Source: Marivirga sericea (GTDB taxonomy: Bacteria; Bacteroidota; Bacteroidia; Cytophagales; Cyclobacteriaceae). Taken from it: a stretch of 64,000 nt of DNA. Below, one piece after another: positions 8,482-18,098 of the stretch. The stretch's first letter is position 1; each line of letters starts with the position of its first letter. The stretch lies in the NCBI RefSeq assembly GCF_900177665.1, contig NZ_FXAW01000004.1, positions 372,001 to 436,000 on the forward strand, given 5' to 3'. Under the pieces are notes generated by a model. It was not told the DNA's origin. It saw only the letters and a program-made list of their open reading frames with translations, and did not search any database. Made by a program: the position numbers and the translations under genes.

Positions 8482-9570
8482 CTAATCAAGCGCATTCACA
8501 ACTTCCCTGATCTGTATTCTAAATTCTTCTTCCTGCAAAATTGCCAATTCAAATGCATTCATGCTCATCTGCAGTTGAACATTCTCAAAAGCGGACAAAT
8601 TGTTTAGAAAGTAGCTCAGATGAATTTTATTTCCTTCCATATCGGTTGCGTACAACGCCTTTGTCAATAATGAGGCAGTCGAACCCCCTTTGGATCCTGA
8701 ATGCTTAAGCCACTCTTGATTAAGTGGGTTTTCCATGACAAATTCTAAAATCGGATCAAGGTGTTGATGCACTTCCTTAGGCAAAATTGATTTGGAATTG
8801 AGTTTTTCCATTAATTGCCTATATTCCTTTGCAGTAGAAGCAGGCAAGCGATCAGACCATACTTTCTGAACCACTAAACCGAAGTCGTTAAGACTATCAT
8901 TTTTAAAAGTGCCCGCTTTAAGCTTTTTATGGATTTCCCTACAGGCATTTCGATACTCTCTATTACTTAAATCTTTAATGCTTTTAATAGCCTCAATATT
9001 ACTTTTTTCAGGAAACAGATAGTCTCTTATAAAAAGAGAGGAAACCAAGTAGTAAATGGAATCATGTTTTTCTATACCTAAAAGCTCAATTCGGCTATTG
9101 ATATTTTCTAACCCCAATAAATCAATCAAGTATTCGGTATTAGCGTTAGAGCTATACTTGATCATACCTTTCGATATTTCTGACAATGATACTATGCTAT
9201 CTTTTTCTAGTTCCAGATTGTTAAGCCATGCTTTATGAGCCCCGCCATCTGTCGCTGGATAATGATACTTCTCCAAGTCTGAAACTGAGCACTTTTGATC
9301 GGGATTCAATTTTCCCTCCGCAACTTGATAGGCATATTCTATTGCAATGATTATTTTCACAGTGCTGGCAAGCGGCAGCATTTTAGTTTCATTATACTCT
9401 GCCAGCACCTTTTCGTTTTGACTTAAACTGATTGCTATTCTTTCAGGGTTTTCTCTAATAAAATCTACAATTCTCTTTTTATCAGGCTTTACCATAAAAT
9501 ATGCTACTCCAAAGCCTGCAGCAAGGATTAAAATAATAGCACTAACAATTATTACTGTTTTTTTAAACAT
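8482..9570 (-). CDS. membrane-anchored class A beta-lactamase-like SxxK serine hydrolase
   Basis: A 362-residue exported enzyme with an amino-terminal membrane segment (residues 5-26). The catalytic triad motifs of the class A fold are visible: Ser69-Thr-Val-Lys72, Ser140-Ser-Asn142 (equivalent to SDN), and Lys294-Gly-Gly in HSGSKGGS. An obvious omega-loop ExxLN motif is not seen, so efficient deacylation of beta-lactams is doubtful; a peptidoglycan-related or other amidase/esterase role is as likely. It is the last gene of an operon with an ECF sigma factor and a two- to four-TM protein, six bases after the latter. This makes it a probable target or effector of that sigma system. The fold call is firm and the substrate is unknown. 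Confidence 0.8.
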   Translation of the reverse strand: MFKKTVIIVSAIILILAAGFGVAYFMVKPDKKRIVDFIRENPERIAISLSQNEKVLAEYNETKMLPLASTVKIIIAIEYAYQVAEGKLNPDQKCSVSDLEKYHYPATDGGAHKAWLNNLELEKDSIVSLSEISKGMIKYSSNANTEYLIDLLGLENINSRIELLGIEKHDSIYYLVSSLFIRDYLFPEKSNIEAIKSIKDLSNREYRNACREIHKKLKAGTFKNDSLNDFGLVVQKVWSDRLPASTAKEYRQLMEKLNSKSILPKEVHQHLDPILEFVMENPLNQEWLKHSGSKGGSTASLLTKALYATDMEGNKIHLSYFLNNLSAFENVQLQMSMNAFELAILQEEEFRIQIREVVNALD

Positions 9571-9576
9571 ATTCTT

Positions 9577-10221
9577 TTACTTTTCAGATGTTTCTAATTC
9601 TCTTTCAATTTTTTCAATGTCATGGACTACTGGCATCAAGTCCTTTGCAATCGCTTTCATATTTAGTTTGTAGATATAAAAATAAAGCGCAGTTAAAAAA
9701 ATAATATAAACAAGGTGACCGTAAATATTTTCAGACAGCAAGCCCCGAAGAAAGCTATTTTCCCATTGAACATCACGGTGAAAATAGGCACTTGAAATCA
9801 TAAGGAGTAAACCCGTATAAGGAGGCAACAAATACCAGTATAAAACACTTTTCAGAAGTTTTACCTCTTCCTCTACATATCTTTTTTGTTTATTCAATTG
9901 ATGTTTTAGTGTTGCATTGGTACCAAAATCAGTCTTTAAACCTCTTGTCTTTTTAAGTTTATAGATCACGTATAAGAACCAAACCGCCATCAGGAGAACC
10001 CCTGATTTAAAGAGATAATAAGGCACTTCAAAAAAAAGGTAAAGGGCGATGGGCAAAAGCAAAATGGCCAATCCTATCTCCAACTGATTCCTTTTTCTAA
10101 TACTCTTATCCAACTGATTTGCTTTTCTTTTCAATTCATTAGCCAAATCATCATAGTTGAGGTTCAACTGAATATTTCGACTTGATCCCTTCCAAATGTT
10201 TATTAAATTTTGATCATTCAT
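9577..10221 (-). CDS. multi-TM protein, candidate anti-sigma or sensor partner
   Basis: A 214-residue protein of no recognised family. The first 50 residues are charged and likely cytoplasmic. Hydrophobic segments then appear near residues 50-66, 70-88, 125-145 and 165-185, followed by a charged carboxy tail ending in a possible coiled coil (DIEKIERELE). It overlaps the upstream sigma-factor gene by eight bases and is followed six bases later by a serine hydrolase gene. An ECF sigma gene translationally coupled to a membrane protein with a cytoplasmic head is the usual layout for anti-sigma factors. No zinc-finger HxxxCxxC motif is visible, so the anti-sigma role is inferred from position only. 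Confidence 0.7.
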   Translation of the reverse strand: MNDQNLINIWKGSSRNIQLNLNYDDLANELKRKANQLDKSIRKRNQLEIGLAILLLPIALYLFFEVPYYLFKSGVLLMAVWFLYVIYKLKKTRGLKTDFGTNATLKHQLNKQKRYVEEEVKLLKSVLYWYLLPPYTGLLLMISSAYFHRDVQWENSFLRGLLSENIYGHLVYIIFLTALYFYIYKLNMKAIAKDLMPVVHDIEKIERELETSEK

Positions 10222-10720
10222 AATGTTCTAATTTAGGTGTAAGACAAGCATGCAAAATTTCACGAATTCGCTTCATTTTAACCGCCACATAGTTCTCACT
10301 AATCCCAATAGTTTCACTGATTTCTCTGTATGATAATTCTTCTAAAAAGAGCACAATTACTGCTTGATCAGCTTTATTTAGTTGATTGATGCAAGCCTGC
10401 AAGGCTTCATATCTGCTATTTTCATCTTGAAAATTTGAGTCACCAAGCTCCTCAACTTTTATAGCATCAAGACTAGTAATCTTATCGCTTGACTTTTTAT
10501 GTTTCAAGATAGATTTATAGCATACATTGAGTGCGATCCTGTAAATCCAAGTACTTACTTTGGAAGTCCCTTTAAAAGATGGGGAAGATTTCCATATTTG
10601 ATAAACTACCTCCTGAAACAAATCTTCTGATTCAAAGGAATCGGTAGAATATAGTTTGCAAACTCTGTAGATGCTATGCTTATTTTTTTCAATGATGTCT
10701 ACATATTTCTTTTCTGTCAT
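10214..10720 (-). CDS. ECF-type RNA polymerase sigma factor
   Basis: A 168-residue sigma-70 family protein with region 2 (residues 10-80, including EDLFQEVVYQIWKS and TWIYRIALN) and region 4 (residues 105-160, including LSYREISETIGISENYVAVKMKRIRE, the HTH that contacts -35). Regions 1 and 3 are absent, which defines the ECF group. It is first in an operon with a membrane protein (eight-base overlap) and a class A-like serine hydrolase. The upstream minus-strand sequence contains GGAACC, an AAC-type -35 word compatible with autoregulation. Confidence 0.92.
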   Translation of the reverse strand: MTEKKYVDIIEKNKHSIYRVCKLYSTDSFESEDLFQEVVYQIWKSSPSFKGTSKVSTWIYRIALNVCYKSILKHKKSSDKITSLDAIKVEELGDSNFQDENSRYEALQACINQLNKADQAVIVLFLEELSYREISETIGISENYVAVKMKRIREILHACLTPKLEHYE

Positions 10721-10966
10721 TAATCTATCGTTATCAAAAGTCCTCTTTTGGGTTTCTACTTAGTTGGTTCCCGATTGTCGAAAAATATGACAAAAAATAT
10801 TAATTATTTTGAAAAAAAATTCTCGAGAAGGTTTAATGTGCCGTAAATTGGGCTATCCTGCTCAGGGAAAATTGTAAGATTTTATTCTCCCTCCAGGGAA
10901 AGGTGGTAATTCAACATGATGCTGTATTATCTTTGTTTCTTCTAGGGTAATTTTCTGATTGAACCC

Positions 10967-12295
10967 TTAATTTGATTGTATTGCCTTATAAAAAATAATC
11001 TGCTCTGCTAATTCATGACGAGTAGTATCTTGATCCTGATCGTAAAAATCATAGTACAAATCAATTTGATGCCTCCCCTTTTCTAGCTCCGATATATCTA
11101 CTATGGATAACAATCCATCTTGTCCTGTTTCCGATCTACGTTGATATATAAAATCGTCTTCTAACAATTGTCCATCTAAAGCAATTCCATAAAATTCTTC
11201 TAAGCATTTGGCCTTTAATGAATCAATATTTATACCGTCTGCGCCTCTTAAATTTTCATAATCGCAGGAAGTTAATATCAATTCTTGTTCATATTTAGTA
11301 GTGTGTACAACAAATAATTCTATGTAAGACTGATCATAAACATAACTGTCAATATGCATATAACCTGAGAAAGATCCGTCATTTACTTTATCTCTGTAAT
11401 TACCTTCATCCAATCTATATTGTGAATCACCTTTTGGGACTAAAGCGATTGTTCTGCCAAGGACAAAATCTCGGGACTGAAGCCCTCTCACAGCAAAAAA
11501 AGAAAATACAAAAAACACAATTATAGTTAAGCTAACTTTCCATTTCTTATGATTGCTAATTAGGCCGTAATAAATATTTCGGTATAAAAACGATAATGTT
11601 ATCCATCCAGTAAACCGATATAATGGATAGAATATCCTATTGAAATACGGAATTCTTTTAAAGATCCCCAAGGTCACCAAATCTAAAAGCATTATAAAAA
11701 TTGCAAGACTAAAAAAACTATCCAAGAAGGATATGCTAAAATCATTAGAGCCTACAAGAAGTCGTGTAATTTCAATACCACATATGATTAAGAGTAAAAA
11801 AAATACCAAACCCAAAAGCCACATAAAAATTAAGAAACTAATCGCAAATAAAGTGCTGCAAATTTTTTCCAGCTTAATAATATGTTGAGTATAATTACTT
11901 CCTGCTTTTATGTGGTTCTGAAATCTCTTTGGATAATTCAATCTTTCAAAATTGACCCCCTTTGGATAAACATAGCTCAGCCCTACAAATGCTGCCCATA
12001 CGCTTCGGAACAATAAATGAACTACAAAACCCAGAATAAGGATTATATTAGCATATTTCAAAATACTACTCAAGCTATCATTAGCAGTTGTACCTGAAAA
12101 AATTAAAGCAGAATTATATTCTAAAAAGTAATTAAATTCATCTATCAGCGGATAAATCTTAAATAATCCAAACAACACAATACCAGATATTAGTATTTCA
12201 GGCTCCCAGCTACCTTCTTGAACTCTTTTTAACCAGGCAGGTGTTTGATATGCATCTTTACTTTTCTCTTTGTTACTCATTTTTCCTAGGTTCAT
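10967..12295 (-). CDS. polytopic membrane protein with an extracytoplasmic carboxy domain
   Basis: A 442-residue protein I cannot assign to a named family. A short charged amino end is followed by hydrophobic segments near residues 34-52, 84-106, 155-185, 200-222, 228-245 and 253-272, then about 170 soluble residues rich in Tyr, Asp and Glu. The start may be the ATG at 12295 or the ATG at 12280; both overlap the preceding SnoaL-like gene (23 or 8 bases), so the two are probably co-transcribed and translationally coupled. Function is unknown. The overlap with a gene for a small exported binding-fold protein suggests a shared envelope role. Confidence 0.75.
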   Translation of the reverse strand: MNLGKMSNKEKSKDAYQTPAWLKRVQEGSWEPEILISGIVLFGLFKIYPLIDEFNYFLEYNSALIFSGTTANDSLSSILKYANIILILGFVVHLLFRSVWAAFVGLSYVYPKGVNFERLNYPKRFQNHIKAGSNYTQHIIKLEKICSTLFAISFLIFMWLLGLVFFLLLIICGIEITRLLVGSNDFSISFLDSFFSLAIFIMLLDLVTLGIFKRIPYFNRIFYPLYRFTGWITLSFLYRNIYYGLISNHKKWKVSLTIIVFFVFSFFAVRGLQSRDFVLGRTIALVPKGDSQYRLDEGNYRDKVNDGSFSGYMHIDSYVYDQSYIELFVVHTTKYEQELILTSCDYENLRGADGINIDSLKAKCLEEFYGIALDGQLLEDDFIYQRRSETGQDGLLSIVDISELEKGRHQIDLYYDFYDQDQDTTRHELAEQIIFYKAIQSN

Positions 12296-12734
12296 TTCTA
12301 TTATCCATATCGGCTGTAATCATCCATTTCCCCTCTTCTTTCCGTAAAGTCAGAATAAATTTACCAATAGCAGGCCAGCTTTCATGCACTTTATAACCAC
12401 CAATGATATAGCCAGTTGATCCATCTATTGAATAATCGTATGCTTCTAACTCTAATTTTCCTCCTGCATTTTGGTAGGCTTCTTCAATATTGGATCTACC
12501 TTTGGTGATGGGCTTATTGGGCCTTAAAATGTAACCATCCTCAATAAAAAGGTTAGCTAGTTGAGTTGCATTAGAATTTTGCCAATGTGTCTCATAATCG
12601 CGAAGTACTCGCTCTAATTCTTTGGGTAAGTCAATTGTTTTAGGATTTTCTTGTGCAGCTGCATTGCTCAATGCCACTGATAGATTTAATAAACCCAAAA
12701 ACAATAAGCACTTTAAGTTTGATAGTTTTTCCAT
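12273..12734 (-). CDS. exported NTF2/SnoaL-like (DUF4440-type) protein
   Basis: A 153-residue protein with a signal peptide (hydrophobic residues 9-25, likely cleaved after SNAAAQ). The mature part has the cone-shaped NTF2-like pattern: a long first helix (LERVLRDYETHWQNSN), DGYILRPNKPITKGRSNIEEAY, then strands ending in FILTLRKEEGKWMITADMD. This matches the SnoaL/DUF4440 group, whose members bind or isomerise small molecules but are often of unknown function. It overlaps the start of the downstream membrane-protein gene. The fold is confident and the activity is not. Confidence 0.78.
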   Translation of the reverse strand: MEKLSNLKCLLFLGLLNLSVALSNAAAQENPKTIDLPKELERVLRDYETHWQNSNATQLANLFIEDGYILRPNKPITKGRSNIEEAYQNAGGKLELEAYDYSIDGSTGYIIGGYKVHESWPAIGKFILTLRKEEGKWMITADMDNRNEPRKNE

Positions 12735-13020
12735 ATCTACCGATATCTTATCCTAAAAATAAATTTAATGATAAGGAATCACAACTTTTAGAACGGGTAT
12801 TTACTAGTCAATTAATCTATGCATTCATTTGCGAGGAGCTCAATTTATTTATTGAAGTAGTTTCGAATGCAGTGTCTTTTCCTTTTACAATTGATCAATC
12901 AATACTTATTAAAATACACTTTAACCGCTTAAAAACATATTTTCAATAAAGAATATAATACATTTTCTAATTATTGATTATATTAAAAGATTATAGTGGC
13001 AATTCTCAAACAGAGGGCAT

Positions 13021-13590
13021 ATGAAAACCAATGATATTACCACCATACTCAATCAATTAGATTCCTCTAATCCGAAAGTCAGTGAGGAATTGTATTCCAT
13101 TTTATACAAAGAATTAAAAATTACAGCTAAATCAGTTCGTAATCGGTGGAATGGAAACGATACGCTCAACACCACTGCCCTTGTGCATGAAACATTCTTG
13201 AAAATTGTACCTGAGGATACAAGCTGGCAAAATAGATGTCACTTCTTTTTTATAGCGGGTAAAGCCATGCGGCAAATCCTTTGCAACTACGCAGAGAAGA
13301 AAAATGCTCAAAAACGTAAAGCTTCTCAAGCAACACTAGACGTAGAGGATTTCAAGGATATAATACCGTTAAATGATAGAACGATAATCGAAATCCTATG
13401 TCTTGAGAACCTTCTAAAACGCCTAGAATCGGAAGATGCCTTATACGGACAAGTAATTGAGTGCAGGTTTTACGGGGATATGACGATTAAAGAAACTGCA
13501 GAAATTCTTAAGATTTCTGAGGCCACAGTTAAACGCAAATGGAATTTTGCCAGAGCTTTTTTATTCAAAGAGATTAAAGCAGCATCGTGA
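13021..13590 (+). CDS. ECF-type sigma factor of the kinase-associated group
   Basis: A 189-residue sigma factor. Region 2 contains LNTTALVHETFLKIV and FFFIAGKAMRQILCNYAE; region 4 contains MTIKETAEILKISEATVKRKWNFARAFL. The wording of both regions is that of a group (annotated TIGR02999-type) often encoded beside Ser/Thr protein kinases. The stop codon is separated from the kinase ATG by one base, giving tight translational coupling. This suggests that sigma activity is controlled by phosphorylation rather than by a classical anti-sigma factor, which is an inference from context. Confidence 0.9.
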   Translation: MKTNDITTILNQLDSSNPKVSEELYSILYKELKITAKSVRNRWNGNDTLNTTALVHETFLKIVPEDTSWQNRCHFFFIAGKAMRQILCNYAEKKNAQKRKASQATLDVEDFKDIIPLNDRTIIEILCLENLLKRLESEDALYGQVIECRFYGDMTIKETAEILKISEATVKRKWNFARAFLFKEIKAAS

Positions 13591-13591
13591 T

Positions 13592-16450
13592 ATGACAGAT
13601 TTAGAGAAAGCAGAGCAACTATTTGACCAAGCTGTCAAACTACCACAAGAAGAGCGTGAAGAATATCTTAATAAGACTTGTGGAAAGGACGTTGATACAA
13701 AACAAATCGTGATGGGAATGATTAAAAATTTCGATGAAGCATCACGGTATTTCAAGAGCTTAAAGTTATCCTGGTCCGATGATTTTGATTACACTGATTC
13801 CCAATTAGGGTCTTATAAAATTCAAAGGCTAATTGGAGCAGGTGGCATGGGGAAGGTATATCTTGGAGCAAGAAATGATGGTCTTTACGAACAAGAGGTA
13901 GCTGTAAAAATCCTGAAAGTAAATTCACAGTACTCAGCTCCAATTGATAATCGCGAACAACAAATATTAGCGGATCTTGACCACCCAGGCATAGCCAAGA
14001 TCTTTAATGCTGGTAAAACTGACAGCAATCAAACTTACTTGGTAATGGAGTTGGTGGAAGGAATACCAATTGAAAAGTATGTTGAAAGTGAAAAATTAGG
14101 CTTCAAAGAAATTGGTCAGTTGATGTTACAAATTGGTAAAGCCGTTCAACATGCCCATCAAAACAGAGTGATTCACAGAGATCTTAAACCCTCCAATATT
14201 CTAATAAACAAAGGTGGAATCCCCAAACTACTGGACTTTGGAATATCAGTCTTGGATCATCATTTAGAACAAGAAAATTTCCAACATATTATCACCCCAA
14301 ACTATTGTGCACCAGAACAAATTGAAGGCAGCAAACATATAAATGTCACTACAGATGTGTACTTGCTGGGTGTATTATTTTACAAGCTCATAACTGCTAA
14401 AACGCCTTTTGAACTAAATAGCTTAAATTACGAAGAAAGAAAAGAAAAGATAAAAAACACACCTCCTCCTTCAATAACAACAAGCATAAATAAGAATAGC
14501 TTATTAATTAAGGACTTTGATAAAATTATAGCAAGGGCATTAAGTAAAAAACAAAAAAATAGGTATCAGTCAGTTGATGCCATGATGAACGAAATAGAAG
14601 CAGCCCTCAATGTTTTTCCCTTAAGGGAAAGTAAAAATAATCGAACTACTTTATTTCAAAAATTTATTAAAAGAAATAAAGTTCCAGTAGCCATTTCTAC
14701 TATCGCTATTGTATTAATCGGTATACTATCGGGAATATATATTTCTAATCTTAAGCAAGCACAACTCACTGCTGAAGCTAAAGAACAAAAAGCACAGGAA
14801 ACTTTGGCTTTTCTGCTGGATCTTTTCAAACAAAATGATCCCACGGTGAACCTTGGTGACTCCATGAGTATTGGTGTTTTGCTAGGAGAAGGACTGAAGA
14901 ATGCCGTGCAAATCAAGAACCCTAGTACAAGAGCTGCCGTCTTTGCGACCCTTGGGCAAGTTAACATATCGCTAGGTAATTATGAAAAAGGAGAATCACT
15001 TCTCAATGATGCCATTAGCCTGTATAAAGAGTTGGAGAATGATCAGGCGATAGGTGAAGTACTGTTCAAAAAGGGGTTGCTAAAAAAGAGAACTGCTGAC
15101 AATACGGAAGCTCTGGAACTTTTTTCGAGGGCTTTGGAGCTTACAGATGATCGCAAAGAACAAATTAAGTTGAAAATTCACCAGGCTGAAATTTTCGCTA
15201 TTTTCAACATTGATTCTGCTAAAATTTTAGCTACTAGCGCCTTGAATGATATGAAGGAAGCTGAGCTTGACCGTAAGGAAGAGATACTTAACTTATTTAA
15301 TATTACGGAGATTGGTCTCGGACACCTTGACAAAGTGCAGACAGATAGCGTGATGAATTATAAAATCACTTTGGTGGATGAGTTTCGGTCATCTTACCCT
15401 GAGGAAAAACTTATACTTGCCCGTTTTTATAGCAACTTATCTTTAAACTATCGATGGGCAAATAAATATGATTCAGCCTTAAAATACTCAGACTTGAATT
15501 TAGATTTACTGAATACAGTCTACGGTAAGGACAATATTAATACGGCAAGCGGATTACTACTGATGGCAGAAACTCAAGGCTGGAGTGGCAATTCCGACAG
15601 CGCTGAGTATTACGCACTTCGCTCATTAAATGTTAAAGAAAGTCTTTTAGGCAAAAATCATCCAAGTCAAATAGATGAGCTGGGCTTGATAGCCAACAGT
15701 AAGATTCGAGATGGAAGTTTTGAGGGTGGAGAAGAAATTCTCAGTCAGGCTTATGAACTTAGTAGGAATACCTATGGTCTCTATAATCAGATCACTGGGG
15801 ACCGTCTGTTTGCTCTTCTACAACATTATAATCGCATGGGAAAATTCGAAAAAAGCGTAACCCTTTATCCTGATCTGATTAAAGTTGACTCCACCACCTA
15901 CGGCATGACTTCAAATACTGCGACCACCTATCTTGATTATGCTTGGGCACTGCGTAGTTTGGATAGCACTCAAAAAGCATTGAAGCAATCTTATAGAGCA
16001 AGGAGCATTTATGAGAAAGATATAGGAAAGGATCATTATTTATATGGTATGGCTTTGTTTAACATAGGCGAGTACGGAATGGAATCTATGCCCGAGAAGG
16101 CTTTATTATACTTCGATTCGGCAGTAAATATTCTGAAAAAGAAAATGCCTGAAAATCACCCGAGGGTAGGTAACTATCAGCATACCTATGCAGAAGTGCT
16201 TAGTGATCATCATAATGACAGCCTATCAAATGTACACTACGTAGAATCGATTAATAATTATAACATTAACTACGCAGAAGATGAACCTGATCGGGTAGCT
16301 ACCTTTCAAATAAATTATGCGAAACGTTTGCTCGATCAAAATATGAAGGACTCAGCACAGGCTGTTCTCATGACGGCTTCAAGGCTAATTGAAGAAACGG
16401 AACAAAATCAGATCAAAAATGAAATAGCTGTGCTTTTAAAATCAATCTAG
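13592..16450 (+). CDS. transmembrane Ser/Thr protein kinase with periplasmic TPR domain
   Basis: A 952-residue Hanks-type kinase receptor, counted from the ATG at 13592; an in-frame TTG 45 bases upstream lies inside the sigma gene and is unlikely. After a 70-residue leader, residues 74-345 form the kinase domain: glycine-rich loop GAGGMGKV (82-89), catalytic Lys106, HRDLKPSN (195-202, catalytic Asp197), DFG (215-217) and APEQIEG (240-246). A single TM helix spans about 364-386. The remaining 550 residues form tetratricopeptide-like helical repeats, probably extracytoplasmic. The arrangement suggests a receptor that senses a ligand or partner outside and phosphorylates the ECF sigma factor or another cytoplasmic protein. 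All catalytic residues are intact. Confidence 0.93.
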   Translation: MTDLEKAEQLFDQAVKLPQEEREEYLNKTCGKDVDTKQIVMGMIKNFDEASRYFKSLKLSWSDDFDYTDSQLGSYKIQRLIGAGGMGKVYLGARNDGLYEQEVAVKILKVNSQYSAPIDNREQQILADLDHPGIAKIFNAGKTDSNQTYLVMELVEGIPIEKYVESEKLGFKEIGQLMLQIGKAVQHAHQNRVIHRDLKPSNILINKGGIPKLLDFGISVLDHHLEQENFQHIITPNYCAPEQIEGSKHINVTTDVYLLGVLFYKLITAKTPFELNSLNYEERKEKIKNTPPPSITTSINKNSLLIKDFDKIIARALSKKQKNRYQSVDAMMNEIEAALNVFPLRESKNNRTTLFQKFIKRNKVPVAISTIAIVLIGILSGIYISNLKQAQLTAEAKEQKAQETLAFLLDLFKQNDPTVNLGDSMSIGVLLGEGLKNAVQIKNPSTRAAVFATLGQVNISLGNYEKGESLLNDAISLYKELENDQAIGEVLFKKGLLKKRTADNTEALELFSRALELTDDRKEQIKLKIHQAEIFAIFNIDSAKILATSALNDMKEAELDRKEEILNLFNITEIGLGHLDKVQTDSVMNYKITLVDEFRSSYPEEKLILARFYSNLSLNYRWANKYDSALKYSDLNLDLLNTVYGKDNINTASGLLLMAETQGWSGNSDSAEYYALRSLNVKESLLGKNHPSQIDELGLIANSKIRDGSFEGGEEILSQAYELSRNTYGLYNQITGDRLFALLQHYNRMGKFEKSVTLYPDLIKVDSTTYGMTSNTATTYLDYAWALRSLDSTQKALKQSYRARSIYEKDIGKDHYLYGMALFNIGEYGMESMPEKALLYFDSAVNILKKKMPENHPRVGNYQHTYAEVLSDHHNDSLSNVHYVESINNYNINYAEDEPDRVATFQINYAKRLLDQNMKDSAQAVLMTASRLIEETEQNQIKNEIAVLLKSI

Positions 16451-16609
16451 TTTTAGGCTTTGGGTGTTTCAATCTGCAAAACAATGATAATCATCTATAA
16501 AAATAATCTTCCAAATTAAGGCAGCAGCATTACTTCGTTGGAAAGCGCTAGCAAAAGTCTCATCTCTAAGAGTTTTAAATGACACAAAAGGTTAATATAA
16601 AAATAGGTT

Positions 16610-17965
16610 TTAGAACGAGAAAATAGGCCCATTTTCATCATAGCCTTCGCGACAAGATCGGTCATACTTCACTACCTTATCGGGTTGACCATCACCATCT
16701 AAATCGTGGACCTTTTTGGATAAATTTCCTGCTAAATCATAAAAATAGACAACCTCCTCTTCATTTACCCCATCGTTATTTTCATCAGCATAAGTACTCT
16801 GTAGTCTACCATTTTTAGATTTTGTACCAGAAACTCGATCAACTGTACCATCAGCATTAAGATCTACCTCTGTAAATTCATGTTTCCCTTTTATACGCTT
16901 AACTAACTCAATTTTATCCCATTCCTTATCACCATTTAAGTCGTAGTACACCTTATTTCTGAAATTATTCTCATCGTATTCGTAGGCAATAATTTGATCC
17001 CATTTGCCATCTGCGCTGGTATCCTTCTTTTCCTTAATCCTTAGATAAGATTTATCAGGATGCTGATCAAAAACAGTTCTTTCATCTATAGTGCCGTCAG
17101 CATCATAATCCCACTCTTCTGCTATGATGCTACCATTTTGATCTCTTTTGAAATGCTGAATTTTATTAACTTTCCCATCGCTATCGGTATCCCACTCCTT
17201 TCTAATAAGAATCCTTGCGTCTATTGAATCCACTATATTTCTTAACTCCCAAACTGTCTGACCATTATATTCAACAATTTCCTCATGAGCCATAAACGCA
17301 TCTCCTTTATACAGCATGGTGTGCACACTATCCCATGTTCCATCTCCGTCAGTATCCCACTTCGTCCCGACAGCACGACCGCTTTTGTTATAATTCGGGC
17401 TGACCATTCTGTCAATTTTTCCATCAGCATTATCATCGAATTTGGAAAAGTAAGCGCTATAATCTTCCACCTTCTCATAGTAGACTAGAGCGTTGTATAT
17501 GCCATCTGCATTAGCATCAATTTTCATCACACATTCATGGACTTTTGCTGGCAAATCATCTGGTTTATAATTCTTTAATTTATCCCAATCTTCAGGCTCA
17601 TCTAATTTCAGCCAGGCATCTTTCCCTTTGATCATCGCATCTCTAAACACTACGGCCTTTAACTGGCTATTATCATAATTAAAAACAAGTGTTAGTTTAG
17701 ACTTCCCGGAGGGAACATCGAAAGTAGCCTCCTCTCCCACTGCGATCCCTTCCTTATAGATGGTCTCTTCACCAGTTAAGTTATGCTTCAAAATGATTCG
17801 AGAAAGTGGCTGCTTTGTGCCATTAATAAATCTAAATGGCACTTTCTCCACCTCCTTTTCACCAGCTGCTTGAGCCACTTTTTCAAGAAAAGATTGTGCA
17901 CTAACAACCGAGGTGCTAAACAAATAGAATAAAACTGTCAGAATTAAGGCATAAATACTTTTCAT
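16610..17965 (-). CDS. exported protein with ten EF-hand-like DxDxDG repeats
   Basis: A 451-residue protein counted from the ATG at 17965, which yields a clean signal peptide ending SVVSAQ; an upstream ATG at 18016 would add 17 residues and spoil it. About 110 residues of beta-rich domain follow (INGTKQPLSRIILK and nearby). Ten copies of a calcium-loop-like motif follow, for example DANADGIYN, DTDGDGTWD, DYDADGTID and DLDGDGQPD, each followed by a hydrophobic or aromatic strand and spaced 20-45 residues apart. The pattern resembles thrombospondin type 3 or FG-GAP-like calcium-binding surface repeats rather than helical EF hands. The function is unknown; a calcium-stabilised periplasmic or surface protein is likely. 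Confidence 0.82.
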   Translation of the reverse strand: MKSIYALILTVLFYLFSTSVVSAQSFLEKVAQAAGEKEVEKVPFRFINGTKQPLSRIILKHNLTGEETIYKEGIAVGEEATFDVPSGKSKLTLVFNYDNSQLKAVVFRDAMIKGKDAWLKLDEPEDWDKLKNYKPDDLPAKVHECVMKIDANADGIYNALVYYEKVEDYSAYFSKFDDNADGKIDRMVSPNYNKSGRAVGTKWDTDGDGTWDSVHTMLYKGDAFMAHEEIVEYNGQTVWELRNIVDSIDARILIRKEWDTDSDGKVNKIQHFKRDQNGSIIAEEWDYDADGTIDERTVFDQHPDKSYLRIKEKKDTSADGKWDQIIAYEYDENNFRNKVYYDLNGDKEWDKIELVKRIKGKHEFTEVDLNADGTVDRVSGTKSKNGRLQSTYADENNDGVNEEEVVYFYDLAGNLSKKVHDLDGDGQPDKVVKYDRSCREGYDENGPIFSF

Positions 17966-18098
17966 AAGTAAAATATAGTTTTTGATGTATAAGGAGTGGA
18001 GTCTCGTACTTTTCAAAGCTATTTTGTGATTGGTGAAATCCTTAAATTTTAATACCGATAGTACAAAACACCACTCTTTTAGTTCTTTATGCTCAAAC

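Noticed and set aside
8482-9570. Beta-lactam resistance gene
   Set aside because: The class A-like motifs are present, but an omega-loop ExxLN was not found and the context is a sigma operon, so resistance cannot be claimed.
12653-12949. Plus-strand frame overlapping the SnoaL-like gene start
   Set aside because: Opposite-strand shadow of the signal-peptide region; composition is not protein-like.
17242-17478. Second reading frame inside the EF-hand-repeat gene
   Set aside because: It is out of frame with a well-supported protein and reflects the repetitive codon pattern.
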